Source: an uncultured Clostridium sp. (GTDB lineage Bacteria > Bacillota > Clostridia > Lachnospirales > Lachnospiraceae). From it: DNA of 25,537 bases. A program made the position numbers and the translations under genes. Below the pieces are notes generated by a model. It was not told the origin of the DNA. It searched no databases and saw only the letters and a program-made list of their open reading frames with translations. Positions 14,120-21,706 of the stretch are shown piece by piece (the stretch's first letter is position 1; every line of letters begins with the position of its first letter). Location: assembly GCA_900549235.1 (NCBI GenBank), contig URNT01000044.1, forward strand, positions 1-25,537. Reading direction: 5' to 3'.

Positions 14120-14189
14120 GCTAAAAGGTTAATAAAATATTACAAAAGCATAAAAAGTCCCAGGGAATAAAAGAATTTGCAATTATCTC

Positions 14190-14218
14190 TTGACAAATGA
14201 GCCTGGAAGGAATATATT
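14190..14218 (+). promoter_or_regulatory. Sigma-A promoter of the hrcA-grpE-dnaK-dnaJ operon
   Basis: Perfect TTGACA at 14190-14195 and TATATT at 14213-14218 are separated by 17 bases. The start is expected near 14225, just before the CIRCE operator, which is the usual arrangement for HrcA repression. It is divergent from the small 3D gene promoter. Confidence 0.85.
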
Positions 14219-14232
14219 ATGGATTGTAGATA

Positions 14233-14259
14233 TTAGCACTCCGACGAGTTGAGTGCTAA
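14233..14259. promoter_or_regulatory. CIRCE operator (HrcA binding site)
   Basis: TTAGCACTC (14233-14241), nine bases, then GAGTGCTAA (14251-14259) is an exact match to the CIRCE consensus. It lies between the promoter and hrcA, so HrcA would repress the operon and its own gene until heat or misfolded protein titrates the chaperones. Confidence 0.97.
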
Positions 14260-14304
14260 CAACAAAAAGAAGAAGCAGCATCAGATCAGGAAGGAGTGCA
14301 GAGG

Positions 14305-15351
14305 ATGGATATGAAGCTGGACGACCGCAAGGTTACCATATTAAAAGCGATCATCAAAACCTACCTTGAAACAGGCGAGCCTGTGGGATCAAGGACCATA
14401 TCCAAGTATTCTGAGTTAAAGCTCAGTTCTGCCACCATCCGTAATGAGATGTCAGACTTAGAGGAGATGGGATACATTTTACAGCCCCATACCTCAGCAG
14501 GACGGATTCCCTCTGATAAGGGCTACCGCTTCTATGTAGACCAGATCATGACTGAAAAGGAAGAAGAGGTCACAGAATTTAAGGAGATGATGGTCCAGAA
14601 GGTAGACCGGCTGGAGCTGGTCCTTAAGAAGATGGCCCAGGCTCTGGCAGTGAACACCAATTATGCAGCTATGATCAGCGGCCCAAGCTACCATAAGACA
14701 AAGCTTAAGTTCATCCAGCTTTCCAGGGTGGAGAAGAATAAGCTTCTGGTGGTAGTGGTGGTAGAAGGCAATATCGTGAAAAACACTATGATCAATATTG
14801 CGGAGGATCTGGGAGATGAGGATCTGCTGAATCTGAACATCCTGCTTAACAGCAGCCTGAACGGGCTGACCATTGAGGAGATCAATCTGGATATTATCAG
14901 CAGGCTGAAGGGTGATGCCGGGATCCACAGCCAGGTGGTGGAGCTGGTTTTAAATGAAGTAGCGGAAGCCATCCGGGCAGGAGAAGAGGACCTTCAGATC
15001 TATACCAGCGGCGCTACCAATATTTTCCGGTATCCGGAGCTGTCAGAGGGCGAGAAGGCCAGTCAGCTGATCGGTACTCTGGAGCATAAGGAAGTGCTGC
15101 AGGAATTTGTCTCAGAGATCAATGCCAACACAGAGGGAGACACAGGCATCCAGGTTTATATCGGCGACGAGACACCAGTACAGTCCATGAAGGACTGCAG
15201 CGTGGTGACAGCCAATTATGATCTGGGCGGGGGACTTCGGGGCACCATCGGTATCATAGGCCCCAAGCGTATGGATTATGAAAAGGTGCTGGGTACCCTG
15301 CGGAACCTGATGAACCAGCTGGATGTTGCATTTAAAAAGGATGAAAGGTGA
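14305..15351 (+). CDS. hrcA: Heat-inducible transcription repressor HrcA
   Basis: Repressor of 348 residues that binds CIRCE and needs GroEL for activity. The N-terminal winged helix is typical: LDDRKVTILKAIIKTYLETG, EPVGSRTISKYSEL, SSATIRNEMSDLEEMGY and QPHTSAGRIPSDKGYRFYVD. The C-terminal part with VYIGDE and the glycine-rich GGGLRGTIGIIGPKRM block matches the HrcA dimerisation and sensor region. GTG 14296 extends the frame by 3 codons but overlaps the Shine-Dalgarno AAGGAG. ATG 14305, 8 bases downstream of it, is the better start. It is first in the operon, 6 bases before grpE. Confidence 0.97.
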   Translation: MDMKLDDRKVTILKAIIKTYLETGEPVGSRTISKYSELKLSSATIRNEMSDLEEMGYILQPHTSAGRIPSDKGYRFYVDQIMTEKEEEVTEFKEMMVQKVDRLELVLKKMAQALAVNTNYAAMISGPSYHKTKLKFIQLSRVEKNKLLVVVVVEGNIVKNTMINIAEDLGDEDLLNLNILLNSSLNGLTIEEINLDIISRLKGDAGIHSQVVELVLNEVAEAIRAGEEDLQIYTSGATNIFRYPELSEGEKASQLIGTLEHKEVLQEFVSEINANTEGDTGIQVYIGDETPVQSMKDCSVVTANYDLGGGLRGTIGIIGPKRMDYEKVLGTLRNLMNQLDVAFKKDER

Positions 15352-15357
15352 TAGGCT

Positions 15358-15975
15358 GTGAGTGAAGATATGAGAACAGAAGAATTTGACGGGGAAGTAA
15401 AGGCACAGGAGGAGGCAGAGTGCCAGGCAGAGGAACAGCCTGAAACAGCTGCTCCTGAAGAAGCCCAGGAGGGCCAGGGTACCCCGGAGGAAGGAGAAGC
15501 TTCCAAGGAAAAGAAGGGATTTTTTAAGAAAAAGAAGGATCCCAGAGATGAAAAGATCGAGGAGCTGACAGACCGGGTAAAACGCCAGATGGCTGAGTTT
15601 GAAAACTTCCGCAAGCGCTCCGAAAAAGAGAAATCCACCATGTATGAGATGGGGGCAAAGGATATTATCGAGCGGATCCTTCCTGTTATCGATAATTTTG
15701 AACGGGGCCTCGCCGTTATCCCGGAAGCAGACCGGACAACACCGGTAGCAGAGGGGATGGAAAAGATCTACAAGCAGTTCTGCAAGGTACTGGAAGAAGC
15801 CGGCGTAAAACCCATCGAAGCCATAGGCCAGCAATTCGACCCCAGCTTCCACAATGCAGTGATGCATATAGACGATGAGAGCCTGGGAGAAAATGTAGTG
15901 GCAGAGGAACTGCAGAAGGGGTATATGTATAGAGAGAGTATTGTAAGACACAGTATGGTCAAGGTGGCAAACTGA
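15358..15975 (+). CDS. grpE: Nucleotide exchange factor GrpE
   Basis: Co-chaperone of 205 residues that releases ADP from DnaK. The N-terminal 60 residues are acidic and low-complexity (Glu/Ala-rich, then a Lys-rich KKGFFKKKKDP). A long helix with AEFENFRKRSEKEK is followed by the beta domain with FDPSFHNAVMHIDD and the closing MYRESIVRHSMVKVAN. The start is GTG at 15358, with AAAGG 8 bases upstream. An ATG at 15370 is possible but has a poorer site. It is followed by a 93-base tandem repeat in place of the usual short gap to dnaK. Confidence 0.96.
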   Translation: MSEDMRTEEFDGEVKAQEEAECQAEEQPETAAPEEAQEGQGTPEEGEASKEKKGFFKKKKDPRDEKIEELTDRVKRQMAEFENFRKRSEKEKSTMYEMGAKDIIERILPVIDNFERGLAVIPEADRTTPVAEGMEKIYKQFCKVLEEAGVKPIEAIGQQFDPSFHNAVMHIDDESLGENVVAEELQKGYMYRESIVRHSMVKVAN

Positions 15976-15980
15976 CATTG

Positions 15981-16166
15981 AGCACTTAGTGAGGTCTTTC
16001 ACGAACTTAGTGCGAAAGTCGTTCCCGAACCTTAGCGAGGTCTTTTCACGAGCTTAGTTGAGGGAACATCCCCAGCACTTAGTGAGGTCTTTCCCGAACT
16101 TAGTGCGAAAGTCGTTCCCGAACCTTAGCGAGGTCTTCTCACGAGCTTAGTTGAGGGAACACCCCG
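15981..16166 (+). repeat. Two tandem 93-base repeats between grpE and dnaK
   Basis: Copy 1 is 15981-16073 and copy 2 is 16074-16166. They differ only at about five positions. Each copy is built of four related subunits of 20, 25, 22 and 26 bases around a CTTAG core (CTTAGTGAGG, CTTAGTGCGA, CTTAGCGAGG, CTTAGTTGAG). CTTAG is self-complementary except for a central T-T, and GTTCCC/GGGAAC at 16021-16026 and 16062-16067 can pair. The block has no reading frame and sits inside a transcribed operon, so it is presumably in the mRNA. It lacks repeat-spacer order, so it is not CRISPR. The function is unknown. Confidence 0.9.
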
Positions 16167-16269
16167 GCTGCCGACCACCTTACCACACCCTCAGCCAGGA
16201 ATCCCCTCGCATTTTACCAACGTATATTATCAACATTTCCATATATAAATAAATCAGGAGGAAAAAACT

Positions 16270-18123
16270 ATGGGCAAGATCATTGGTATTGACTTAGGTA
16301 CAACAAATAGCTGTGTTGCTGTAATGGAAGGCGGAAAGCCAACTGTTATCGCTAACGCAGAGGGCGTAAGGACCACTCCATCTGTAGTGGCATTTACAAA
16401 AACAGGAGAGAGACTGGTAGGCGAGCCTGCAAAGCGTCAGGCTGTTACCAACGCTGACAAGACCATCTCCTCCATCAAGCGTTACATGGGAACGGATCAC
16501 AAGGTAGACATCGACGGAAAGAAATATACTCCTCAGGAGATTTCCGCTATGATCCTTCAGAAGCTGAAGGCAGACGCAGAGAGCTATCTGGGCGAGACCG
16601 TTACAGAGGCTGTTATCACCGTTCCTGCATACTTCAACGACGCACAGCGCCAGGCAACTAAGGATGCAGGCAAGATCGCAGGCCTGGATGTAAAGCGTAT
16701 CATCAACGAGCCTACTGCAGCCGCTCTTGCTTACGGTCTGGACAATGAAAAAGAGCAGAAGATCATGGTATACGACTTAGGCGGCGGTACCTTCGATGTG
16801 TCCATCATTGAGATCGGCGACGGCGTAATCGAAGTTCTGTCTACTAACGGCGATACCCGTCTGGGCGGCGATGACTTCGACAGCGCCATCACAAACTGGA
16901 TGATCGCTGAGTTCAAGAAGGCAGAGGGCGTAGACTTGTCCGCTGACAAGATGGCTCTTCAGAGATTAAAAGAGGCAGCTGAGAAGGCAAAGAAGGAACT
17001 TTCCACTGCTACCACTACCAATATTAACCTGCCATTTATCACTGCAACCGCAGAGGGACCAAAGCATCTTGACATGAACCTGACAAGGGCCAAATTTGAT
17101 GAGCTGACTCATGACCTGATCGAGCGCACCGCTATTCCGGTACAGAACGCATTAAAGGATGCCGGCATCACCGCTTCTGAGCTTGGGAAGGTATTGCTGG
17201 TAGGCGGTTCTACCCGTATGATCTCCGCACAGGATAAGGTAAAGCAGCTGACCGGCAAGGAGCCAAGCAAGAGCCTGAATCCTGACGAGTGTGTTGCCAT
17301 CGGTGCAGCCATCCAGGGCGGCAAGCTGGCAGGCGACGCAGGCGCCGGAGACATTCTTCTTCTGGACGTTACTCCTCTTTCCCTGTCCATCGAGACCATG
17401 GGCGGCGTAGCTACCAGACTGATCGAGAGAAATACAACGATTCCTACCAAGAAGAGCCAGATCTTCTCTACCGCTGCTGATAACCAGACTGCAGTTGACA
17501 TTCATGTTGTACAGGGTGAGCGTCAGTTCGCAAGAGACAACAAGACTCTGGGACAGTTCCGTCTGGATGGAATTCCGCCAGCAAGAAGAGGTGTTCCTCA
17601 GATCGAGGTAACCTTCGACATCGACGCCAATGGTATTGTAAATGTATCCGCAAAGGATCTTGGCACCGGCAAGGAGCAGCATATCACCATTACCTCCGGC
17701 TCCAATATGTCTGATTCCGACATCGAGAAGGCAGTAAAGGAAGCAGCTGAGTACGAGGCACAGGATAAGAAGCGTAAGGAAGCCATCGACGCAAGAAATG
17801 ACGCGGATTCCATGGTATTCCAGACTGAGAAGGCCCTGGAGGAGGTAGGCGACAAGATCGACGCCAACGATAAGGCTGAGGTAGAGACAGACTTAAATGC
17901 CTTAAAGGAAGCTATCAACCGGGCTCCCGTAGAGGAGATGACCGATGCCCAGGTAGAGGACATCAAGGCAGGCAGAGAGAAGCTGATGAACAGTGCTCAG
18001 AAGCTGTTTGCAAAGGTATATGAGCAGGCACAGGCAGCCGGTGCAGGTGCAGGCCCGGATATGGGCGGCGCCGCAGGCAGCGCAAATGATGACGTGGTTG
18101 ACGCTGATTTCAAGGAAGTATAA
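16270..18123 (+). CDS. dnaK: Molecular chaperone DnaK (Hsp70)
   Basis: Complete Hsp70 of 617 residues, the normal length for a Gram-positive DnaK. The ATPase domain shows IGIDLGTTNSCVAVMEG near the N terminus, VPAYFNDAQRQATKDAG, NEPTAAALAYG, YDLGGGTFDVSI and LVGGSTRM. The linker DILLLDVTPLSLSIE near residue 360 leads to the substrate-binding domain, a helical lid and a C-terminal tail ending DDVVDADFKEV. AGGAGG is 8 bases before the ATG. It lies 294 bases after grpE, the gap being largely the tandem repeat. A separate dnaK promoter is not convincing there, so expression probably comes from the CIRCE promoter. Confidence 0.99.
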   Translation: MGKIIGIDLGTTNSCVAVMEGGKPTVIANAEGVRTTPSVVAFTKTGERLVGEPAKRQAVTNADKTISSIKRYMGTDHKVDIDGKKYTPQEISAMILQKLKADAESYLGETVTEAVITVPAYFNDAQRQATKDAGKIAGLDVKRIINEPTAAALAYGLDNEKEQKIMVYDLGGGTFDVSIIEIGDGVIEVLSTNGDTRLGGDDFDSAITNWMIAEFKKAEGVDLSADKMALQRLKEAAEKAKKELSTATTTNINLPFITATAEGPKHLDMNLTRAKFDELTHDLIERTAIPVQNALKDAGITASELGKVLLVGGSTRMISAQDKVKQLTGKEPSKSLNPDECVAIGAAIQGGKLAGDAGAGDILLLDVTPLSLSIETMGGVATRLIERNTTIPTKKSQIFSTAADNQTAVDIHVVQGERQFARDNKTLGQFRLDGIPPARRGVPQIEVTFDIDANGIVNVSAKDLGTGKEQHITITSGSNMSDSDIEKAVKEAAEYEAQDKKRKEAIDARNDADSMVFQTEKALEEVGDKIDANDKAEVETDLNALKEAINRAPVEEMTDAQVEDIKAGREKLMNSAQKLFAKVYEQAQAAGAGAGPDMGGAAGSANDDVVDADFKEV

Positions 18124-18135
18124 GATTGCTTGAAC

Positions 18136-18170
18136 AGGGATTTAGGGCCGGGGAACCGGCTCTGATCCCT
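18136..18170 (+). other. Stable intercistronic hairpin between dnaK and dnaJ
   Basis: AGGGAT-TTAGGGCCGG pairs with CCGGCTCTGATCCCT around a GGAA loop, with a small internal mismatch. Only three T follow, so it is not a strong terminator. It probably stabilises the dnaK mRNA end or reduces read-through, lowering dnaJ relative to dnaK. This role is inferred. Confidence 0.65.
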
Positions 18171-18203
18171 TTATGACGGATAAAGATATATGAGGTAAAC
18201 AAC

Positions 18204-19364
18204 ATGGCAGAGAGTAAAAGAGATTACTATGAGGTCCTGGGCGTGCCTAAGGATGCAGACGATGACGCGCTGAAAAAAGCATACAGGAAGCTTGCCAAAA
18301 AATACCATCCCGATGCCAATCCAGGCGACAAGGAGGCAGAGGCAAAATTTAAGGAGGCTTCTGAGGCTTACAGCGTGTTAAGCGATCCGCAGAAACGTCA
18401 GCAGTATGACCAGTTCGGCCATGCTGCATTTGATCCGGGAGCCGGCGGCGCAGGCGGATACGGCGGAGGCTTTGGCGGCTTTGACTTCGGCGGCGATATG
18501 GGAGATATTTTCGGGGACATTTTCGGAGATATTTTCGGCGGCGGAAGATCCTCCAGAGGCAGAAGCGGCCCTGCAAGAGGGGCAAATGTAAAGACTTCTG
18601 TGCGCCTTACCTTTGAGGAAGCTGTATTCGGCTGTGAAAAGGAGATCGAGATCAACTTCAAGGAAACCTGTTCAAGCTGCGGCGGAAGCGGCGCCAAGGC
18701 CGGTACTACTCCACAGACCTGTACCAAGTGTAACGGAAAGGGAAAGATCATGTACACCCAGCAGTCTTTCTTTGGCCAGGTGCAGAATGTACAGACCTGT
18801 CCGGACTGTAACGGTACCGGAAAGGTGATTAAGGAGAAGTGCCCTGACTGCTACGGCACCGGCTATAAGACGGTGCGCAAGAAGTTTAAGGTAAGCATTC
18901 CTGCCGGTATCGACAATGGCCAGGCGGTACGCCAGGTAGGCGGCGGCGAGCCGGGTGTCAACGGTGGTGAGAGAGGAGACCTTCTGGTAGAGGCAGTGGT
19001 ATCCCAGCATCCCATCTTCAAGCGTCAGGATACCAGCATTTATTCTACTGTACCTATTTCCTTTGCAAGGGCGGCCCTGGGCGGTACCATCCGGATCAAG
19101 ACCGTAGACGGCGAGGTGGAGTACGAGGTAAAACCAGGTACACAGACCGATACCAAGGTGCGTCTGAGAGGAAAGGGCGTTCCTTCCCTGCGCAACCGCA
19201 ATGTACGAGGCGATCATTATGTAACTCTGGTGGTACAGGTGCCTGAGCGTATGAACCAGGCTCAGAAGGAGGCACTGCGCCGGTTTGATGATGCCATGAA
19301 CGGCATTACCAGCGAGGAAGAGGAGAAGAAAGAGAAGCCTAAAAAGAAAGGTCTTTTCAAATAG
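18204..19364 (+). CDS. dnaJ: Chaperone protein DnaJ (Hsp40, type I)
   Basis: Hsp40 co-chaperone of 386 residues that delivers clients to DnaK and stimulates its ATPase. The J domain (about residues 5-70) contains the HPD motif at 35-37. A Gly/Phe-rich region follows (GGFGGFDFGGDMGDIFGDIF). The zinc region has four CxxCxGxG-type repeats: CSSCGGSG, CTKCNGKG, CPDCNGTG and CPDCYGTG. The C-terminal client-binding domains precede a Lys-rich tail. GAGG lies 8 bases before the ATG. It is the last gene of the heat-shock operon and is followed by a terminator. Confidence 0.98.
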   Translation: MAESKRDYYEVLGVPKDADDDALKKAYRKLAKKYHPDANPGDKEAEAKFKEASEAYSVLSDPQKRQQYDQFGHAAFDPGAGGAGGYGGGFGGFDFGGDMGDIFGDIFGDIFGGGRSSRGRSGPARGANVKTSVRLTFEEAVFGCEKEIEINFKETCSSCGGSGAKAGTTPQTCTKCNGKGKIMYTQQSFFGQVQNVQTCPDCNGTGKVIKEKCPDCYGTGYKTVRKKFKVSIPAGIDNGQAVRQVGGGEPGVNGGERGDLLVEAVVSQHPIFKRQDTSIYSTVPISFARAALGGTIRIKTVDGEVEYEVKPGTQTDTKVRLRGKGVPSLRNRNVRGDHYVTLVVQVPERMNQAQKEALRRFDDAMNGITSEEEEKKEKPKKKGLFK

Positions 19365-19376
19365 GAAACCCACAGC

Positions 19377-19407
19377 GGGGCATAGTCAGAGGGCTATGCT
19401 CCTTTTT
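19377..19407 (+). terminator. Terminator of the heat-shock operon
   Basis: GGGGCATAG (19377-19385) pairs with CTATGCTCC (19394-19402) with one G-T pair, followed by TTTTT. It is a standard intrinsic terminator 13 bases after dnaJ. Confidence 0.85.
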
Positions 19408-19484
19408 ATATGCAGGGAGCGATTTTAAAAAATAGACATGGGAAAAATTAAGAAAATCGCAAAGATTCTGCTGGTTCCCTGGGG

Positions 19485-19490
19485 TATAAT
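19485..19490 (+). promoter_or_regulatory. -10 box upstream of the RmlD-like gene
   Basis: A perfect TATAAT lies 34 bases before the ATG. No good -35 is visible at the right distance (AAGATT at 17 bases). It may be a weak or activator-dependent promoter. Confidence 0.4.
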
Positions 19491-19523
19491 AAAAGTTATA
19501 CACAGGAAAGGTTTTACAATTTT

Positions 19524-20411
19524 ATGCTGAAACGGATACTGATAACAGGGGCGGGAGGCTTTTTAGGATCCCGGCTTTTTGAATATTTTGGAAGCAGAGA
19601 AGGTTATGAAGCCATCGGAGTGACCCACCAGGAGCTGGCTATCGAGGATTCGCTGGCGGTGAAGGCATTTATAAAGGCGATAAAGCCGGATGTGGTTCTG
19701 CATTGTGCAGCTATTTCCAATACAGGCAGGTGCCAGCAGGAGCCGGAGCTGTCAGAGCAGGTTAATGTACATGGGACTGCCAATCTGGCAAGAGCCTGCA
19801 GGGAGACAGGGAGCAGGATGATCTTCATGAGCTCCGACCAGATCTACATAGAGGCGGAGGCAGGAGAGCCCAGCAGAGAGGGAACGGAGCGCCGCACCTC
19901 CAGCGTATACGGAAGGGATAAAAAGCGGGCAGAGGAATTGATGTTCCAGTATCTGGATGACAGTGTGGCTCTGCGCCTTACCTGGATGTACGATTATCCG
20001 GGCCGGGGGCCGGTGGAAAGCTCTAATTTACTGCGGTCCCTGATACAGGCCTACAAAGAGGGCAGATCCATTTCTTTCCCGGTTCATGACCACAGAGGGC
20101 TGACCTATGTGTGGGAGGTGGTGAGAAATATGGAATCTGCCCTCTGCCTGCCTGCGGGCATCTACAATTTTGGCAGCAAAAATTCCCTGTCCAGCTTTGA
20201 TACGGCTGTTTTATTTGCCAGGGTCCTGTGGGGCGGCCAGGTTCCGGAGGGACTGCTGTGCCAGGACACCAAGCGGTTTTCCCTAAGCCCCAGGAACCTG
20301 ATGATGAATACGGACAAGCTGGAGGCGGAGGGGATCCGCTTTTGTGATACGGCAGAAGGGATCCGGCGGTGCCTGGCAGAAGAGCCGATTCCGGAGCTTC
20401 AGCCCTTCTGA
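19524..20411 (+). CDS. NAD(P)-dependent sugar-nucleotide reductase-like protein (RmlD/SDR family)
   Basis: Extended short-chain dehydrogenase of 295 residues resembling dTDP-4-dehydrorhamnose reductase. The Rossmann motif GAGGFLGSRLFEYF is at residues 9-22. HCAAISNTGRCQQEPELSEQ and NVHGTANLARAC follow. The catalytic Ser is in MSSDQIY and the Tyr-Lys pair in VYGRDKKRAEE, where RmlD usually has YGxTK. No other rhamnose genes are nearby, so the substrate is uncertain. The start is fixed by the Rossmann strand; its site AGGAAAGG lies a rather long 12 bases upstream. Its 3' end overlaps that of the convergent OGG gene by 13 bases. Confidence 0.8.
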   Translation: MLKRILITGAGGFLGSRLFEYFGSREGYEAIGVTHQELAIEDSLAVKAFIKAIKPDVVLHCAAISNTGRCQQEPELSEQVNVHGTANLARACRETGSRMIFMSSDQIYIEAEAGEPSREGTERRTSSVYGRDKKRAEELMFQYLDDSVALRLTWMYDYPGRGPVESSNLLRSLIQAYKEGRSISFPVHDHRGLTYVWEVVRNMESALCLPAGIYNFGSKNSLSSFDTAVLFARVLWGGQVPEGLLCQDTKRFSLSPRNLMMNTDKLEAEGIRFCDTAEGIRRCLAEEPIPELQPF

Positions 20412-21265
20412 TTGACAATGCTTCTTTCGTAGAAGAAGATATACTGCTGCATAATCCCCGCGCAGCCTATGTATCTGCCAAAATGCTCCTGGATCATCGC
20501 GTCATACAGGCGGGAGGCGGGCAGGCCTTTATATCGGTTTTCGTCATAATAATGTTCCATCAGGATCTTCTGGATCCAGGTATCCACCGGAAAGGCGTCG
20601 ATATGATGGAGACCGAAAAGGCAGATGCAGTTTGCCACTTTTTTTCCGATGCCGTAAAAGCCGGTGAGGTAGTCCATGGCTTCCTGATAAGCAAGGGTGT
20701 TCAGATATTCCAGGTTAAGGATGCCCTCATAGGCCTCCTGGCTCAGGCGGTGGATGTATTTTGCCCGGTAGCCCAGCTTCAGCGCCAGAAGCTCCTCCAG
20801 TGAGGCTTTTGAAAGCTGACTGGGAGTCGGAAAGGAAAAACAACCCTCCGCTCCTGGTATGGGAGAGCCGAAGCGGGAGGACAGGGCCTCGACCAGCTCA
20901 CGGATCTTTGGTATGGTCTTTTGCTGTGAGATCACAAAGGTGATGATCATTTCCCAGGGGTCTTGATGAAGGATGCGGATGCCCTGTCCGGCCCTGGAGG
21001 CGGCCAGAAGGTAGGGATCCTTCGGATCTACCGAGTCAAGGATGGCCTGGTAATCACGGCTGCAGTCAAAATAGTGGAGCCAGAAGGAGATGGATTCCTC
21101 CGGACAGTCAAAGGTGATAGAAGAGCCCTCTTGAGAGAGGCGCAGAAGCTGTCCCTGGCTGATGACCTGGAACCAGCCGTCAGGCCGGGGTACCATGCGG
21201 AAGCACTGGCCGGAGCGGGCGGTCATATCCAGGTCAAAGCAGGGGAGATTATAGGTAAATGTCAT
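20399..21265 (-). CDS. ogg: 8-oxoguanine DNA glycosylase/AP lyase, OGG1 family
   Basis: Base-excision repair enzyme of 288 residues that removes oxidised guanine and nicks the site. The N-terminal OGG domain has GQCFRM near residue 19. The helix-hairpin-helix LTGFYGIGKKVANCICLFGL holds the catalytic Lys209, matching the GxGxKVADC lysine of OGG1. HIDAFPVDTWI supplies the catalytic Asp228. The frame is open to 21310, but that start would lie at or above the expected transcription start. ATG 21265, with AAAGGA 8 bases upstream, matches the domain start. It converges with and overlaps the RmlD-like gene by 13 bases, and no terminator separates them. It resembles the clostridial Ogg enzymes rather than Fpg. 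Confidence 0.92.
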   Translation of the reverse strand: MTFTYNLPCFDLDMTARSGQCFRMVPRPDGWFQVISQGQLLRLSQEGSSITFDCPEESISFWLHYFDCSRDYQAILDSVDPKDPYLLAASRAGQGIRILHQDPWEMIITFVISQQKTIPKIRELVEALSSRFGSPIPGAEGCFSFPTPSQLSKASLEELLALKLGYRAKYIHRLSQEAYEGILNLEYLNTLAYQEAMDYLTGFYGIGKKVANCICLFGLHHIDAFPVDTWIQKILMEHYYDENRYKGLPASRLYDAMIQEHFGRYIGCAGIMQQYIFFYERSIVNQKG

Positions 21266-21312
21266 AGGCGGATCCTTTCGTTTATGGCTTTCATTTGTTT
21301 CAGATACCATCC

Positions 21313-21389
21313 AGTTTATAGGGAAGCGGCCATAAAGTCAAAAGCTTTCTTCAGAAAGGCTTGACTTTTTTTGAAGATGTGGCTAGAAT
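21313..21389. promoter_or_regulatory. Divergent ogg and pheST promoters sharing an inverted repeat
   Basis: For pheST, TTGACT (21361-21366) and TAGAAT (21384-21389) are spaced by 17 bases. For ogg on the minus strand, TTGACT (21336-21341) and TAAACT (21313-21318) are also spaced by 17; TATAAA at 21315-21320 is an alternative -10. Both -35 boxes lie in the two arms of one near-perfect inverted repeat at 21334-21368 (about 16 bp arms around TC). The layout could couple the two genes. Confidence 0.65.
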
Positions 21390-21395
21390 GTAGAT

Positions 21396-21660
21396 AGATT
21401 TTATATCCAAAGGCGATGAAAGTGTACAGTAGGTACTTATGTTCCGTCAGAGAGGGAAGGCCACCGGCTGAAAGCCTGCCCAGGTCCACATAAGAAACTG
21501 AAATTCCCACCAGAGCCGCACAGATGAAGGACAGTAGTCTGTGACGCAGGCACACGTTACGTGCATCAAGCGCCGGTATACTTAGATCTGTACCGGAACC
21601 AGGGTGGTACCGCGGGAGTTGATGCCCCGTCCCTTCAGAGATGAAGAGACGGGGCTTTTT
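21396..21660 (+). promoter_or_regulatory. T-box riboswitch leader, tRNA-Phe specific
   Basis: The leader senses uncharged tRNA-Phe and lets transcription continue into pheST. Stem I elements are visible: GCGATGAA, AGTAGGTA, then AGAGAGGGAAGGCC with GGCTGAAAGCC. The specifier region at 21498-21509 presents TTC at 21504-21506, a Phe codon. The T-box sequence AGGGTGGTACCGCGG is at 21601-21615; its TGGT pairs with ACCA, consistent with discriminator A of tRNA-Phe. A terminator follows. Specifier, T-box and downstream genes agree, so the assignment is strong. The 5' end is inferred from the promoter. Confidence 0.95.
21624..21660 (+). terminator. Regulated terminator of the pheST T-box
   Basis: GCCCCGTC (21624-21631) pairs with GACGGGGC (21648-21655), followed by TTTTT. 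It forms when tRNA-Phe is charged and cannot stabilise the competing antiterminator. Confidence 0.93.
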
Positions 21661-21706
21661 ATTTTGCCGCTCCACCCAGATCCACTTGAAAGGAAAAGGA
21701 GAAGCC

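Noticed and set aside
15981..16166. CRISPR array
   Set aside because: The two 93-base copies abut directly without unique spacers, and no cas genes are in the window.
16167..16269. Separate dnaK promoter
   Set aside because: TATA-like strings occur (TATATT, TATATA), but none has a -35 at an acceptable distance.
21266..21310. Extended N terminus of OGG (start 21310)
   Set aside because: It sits at or before the predicted transcription start and lacks a ribosome site; ATG 21265 has one and fits the domain.
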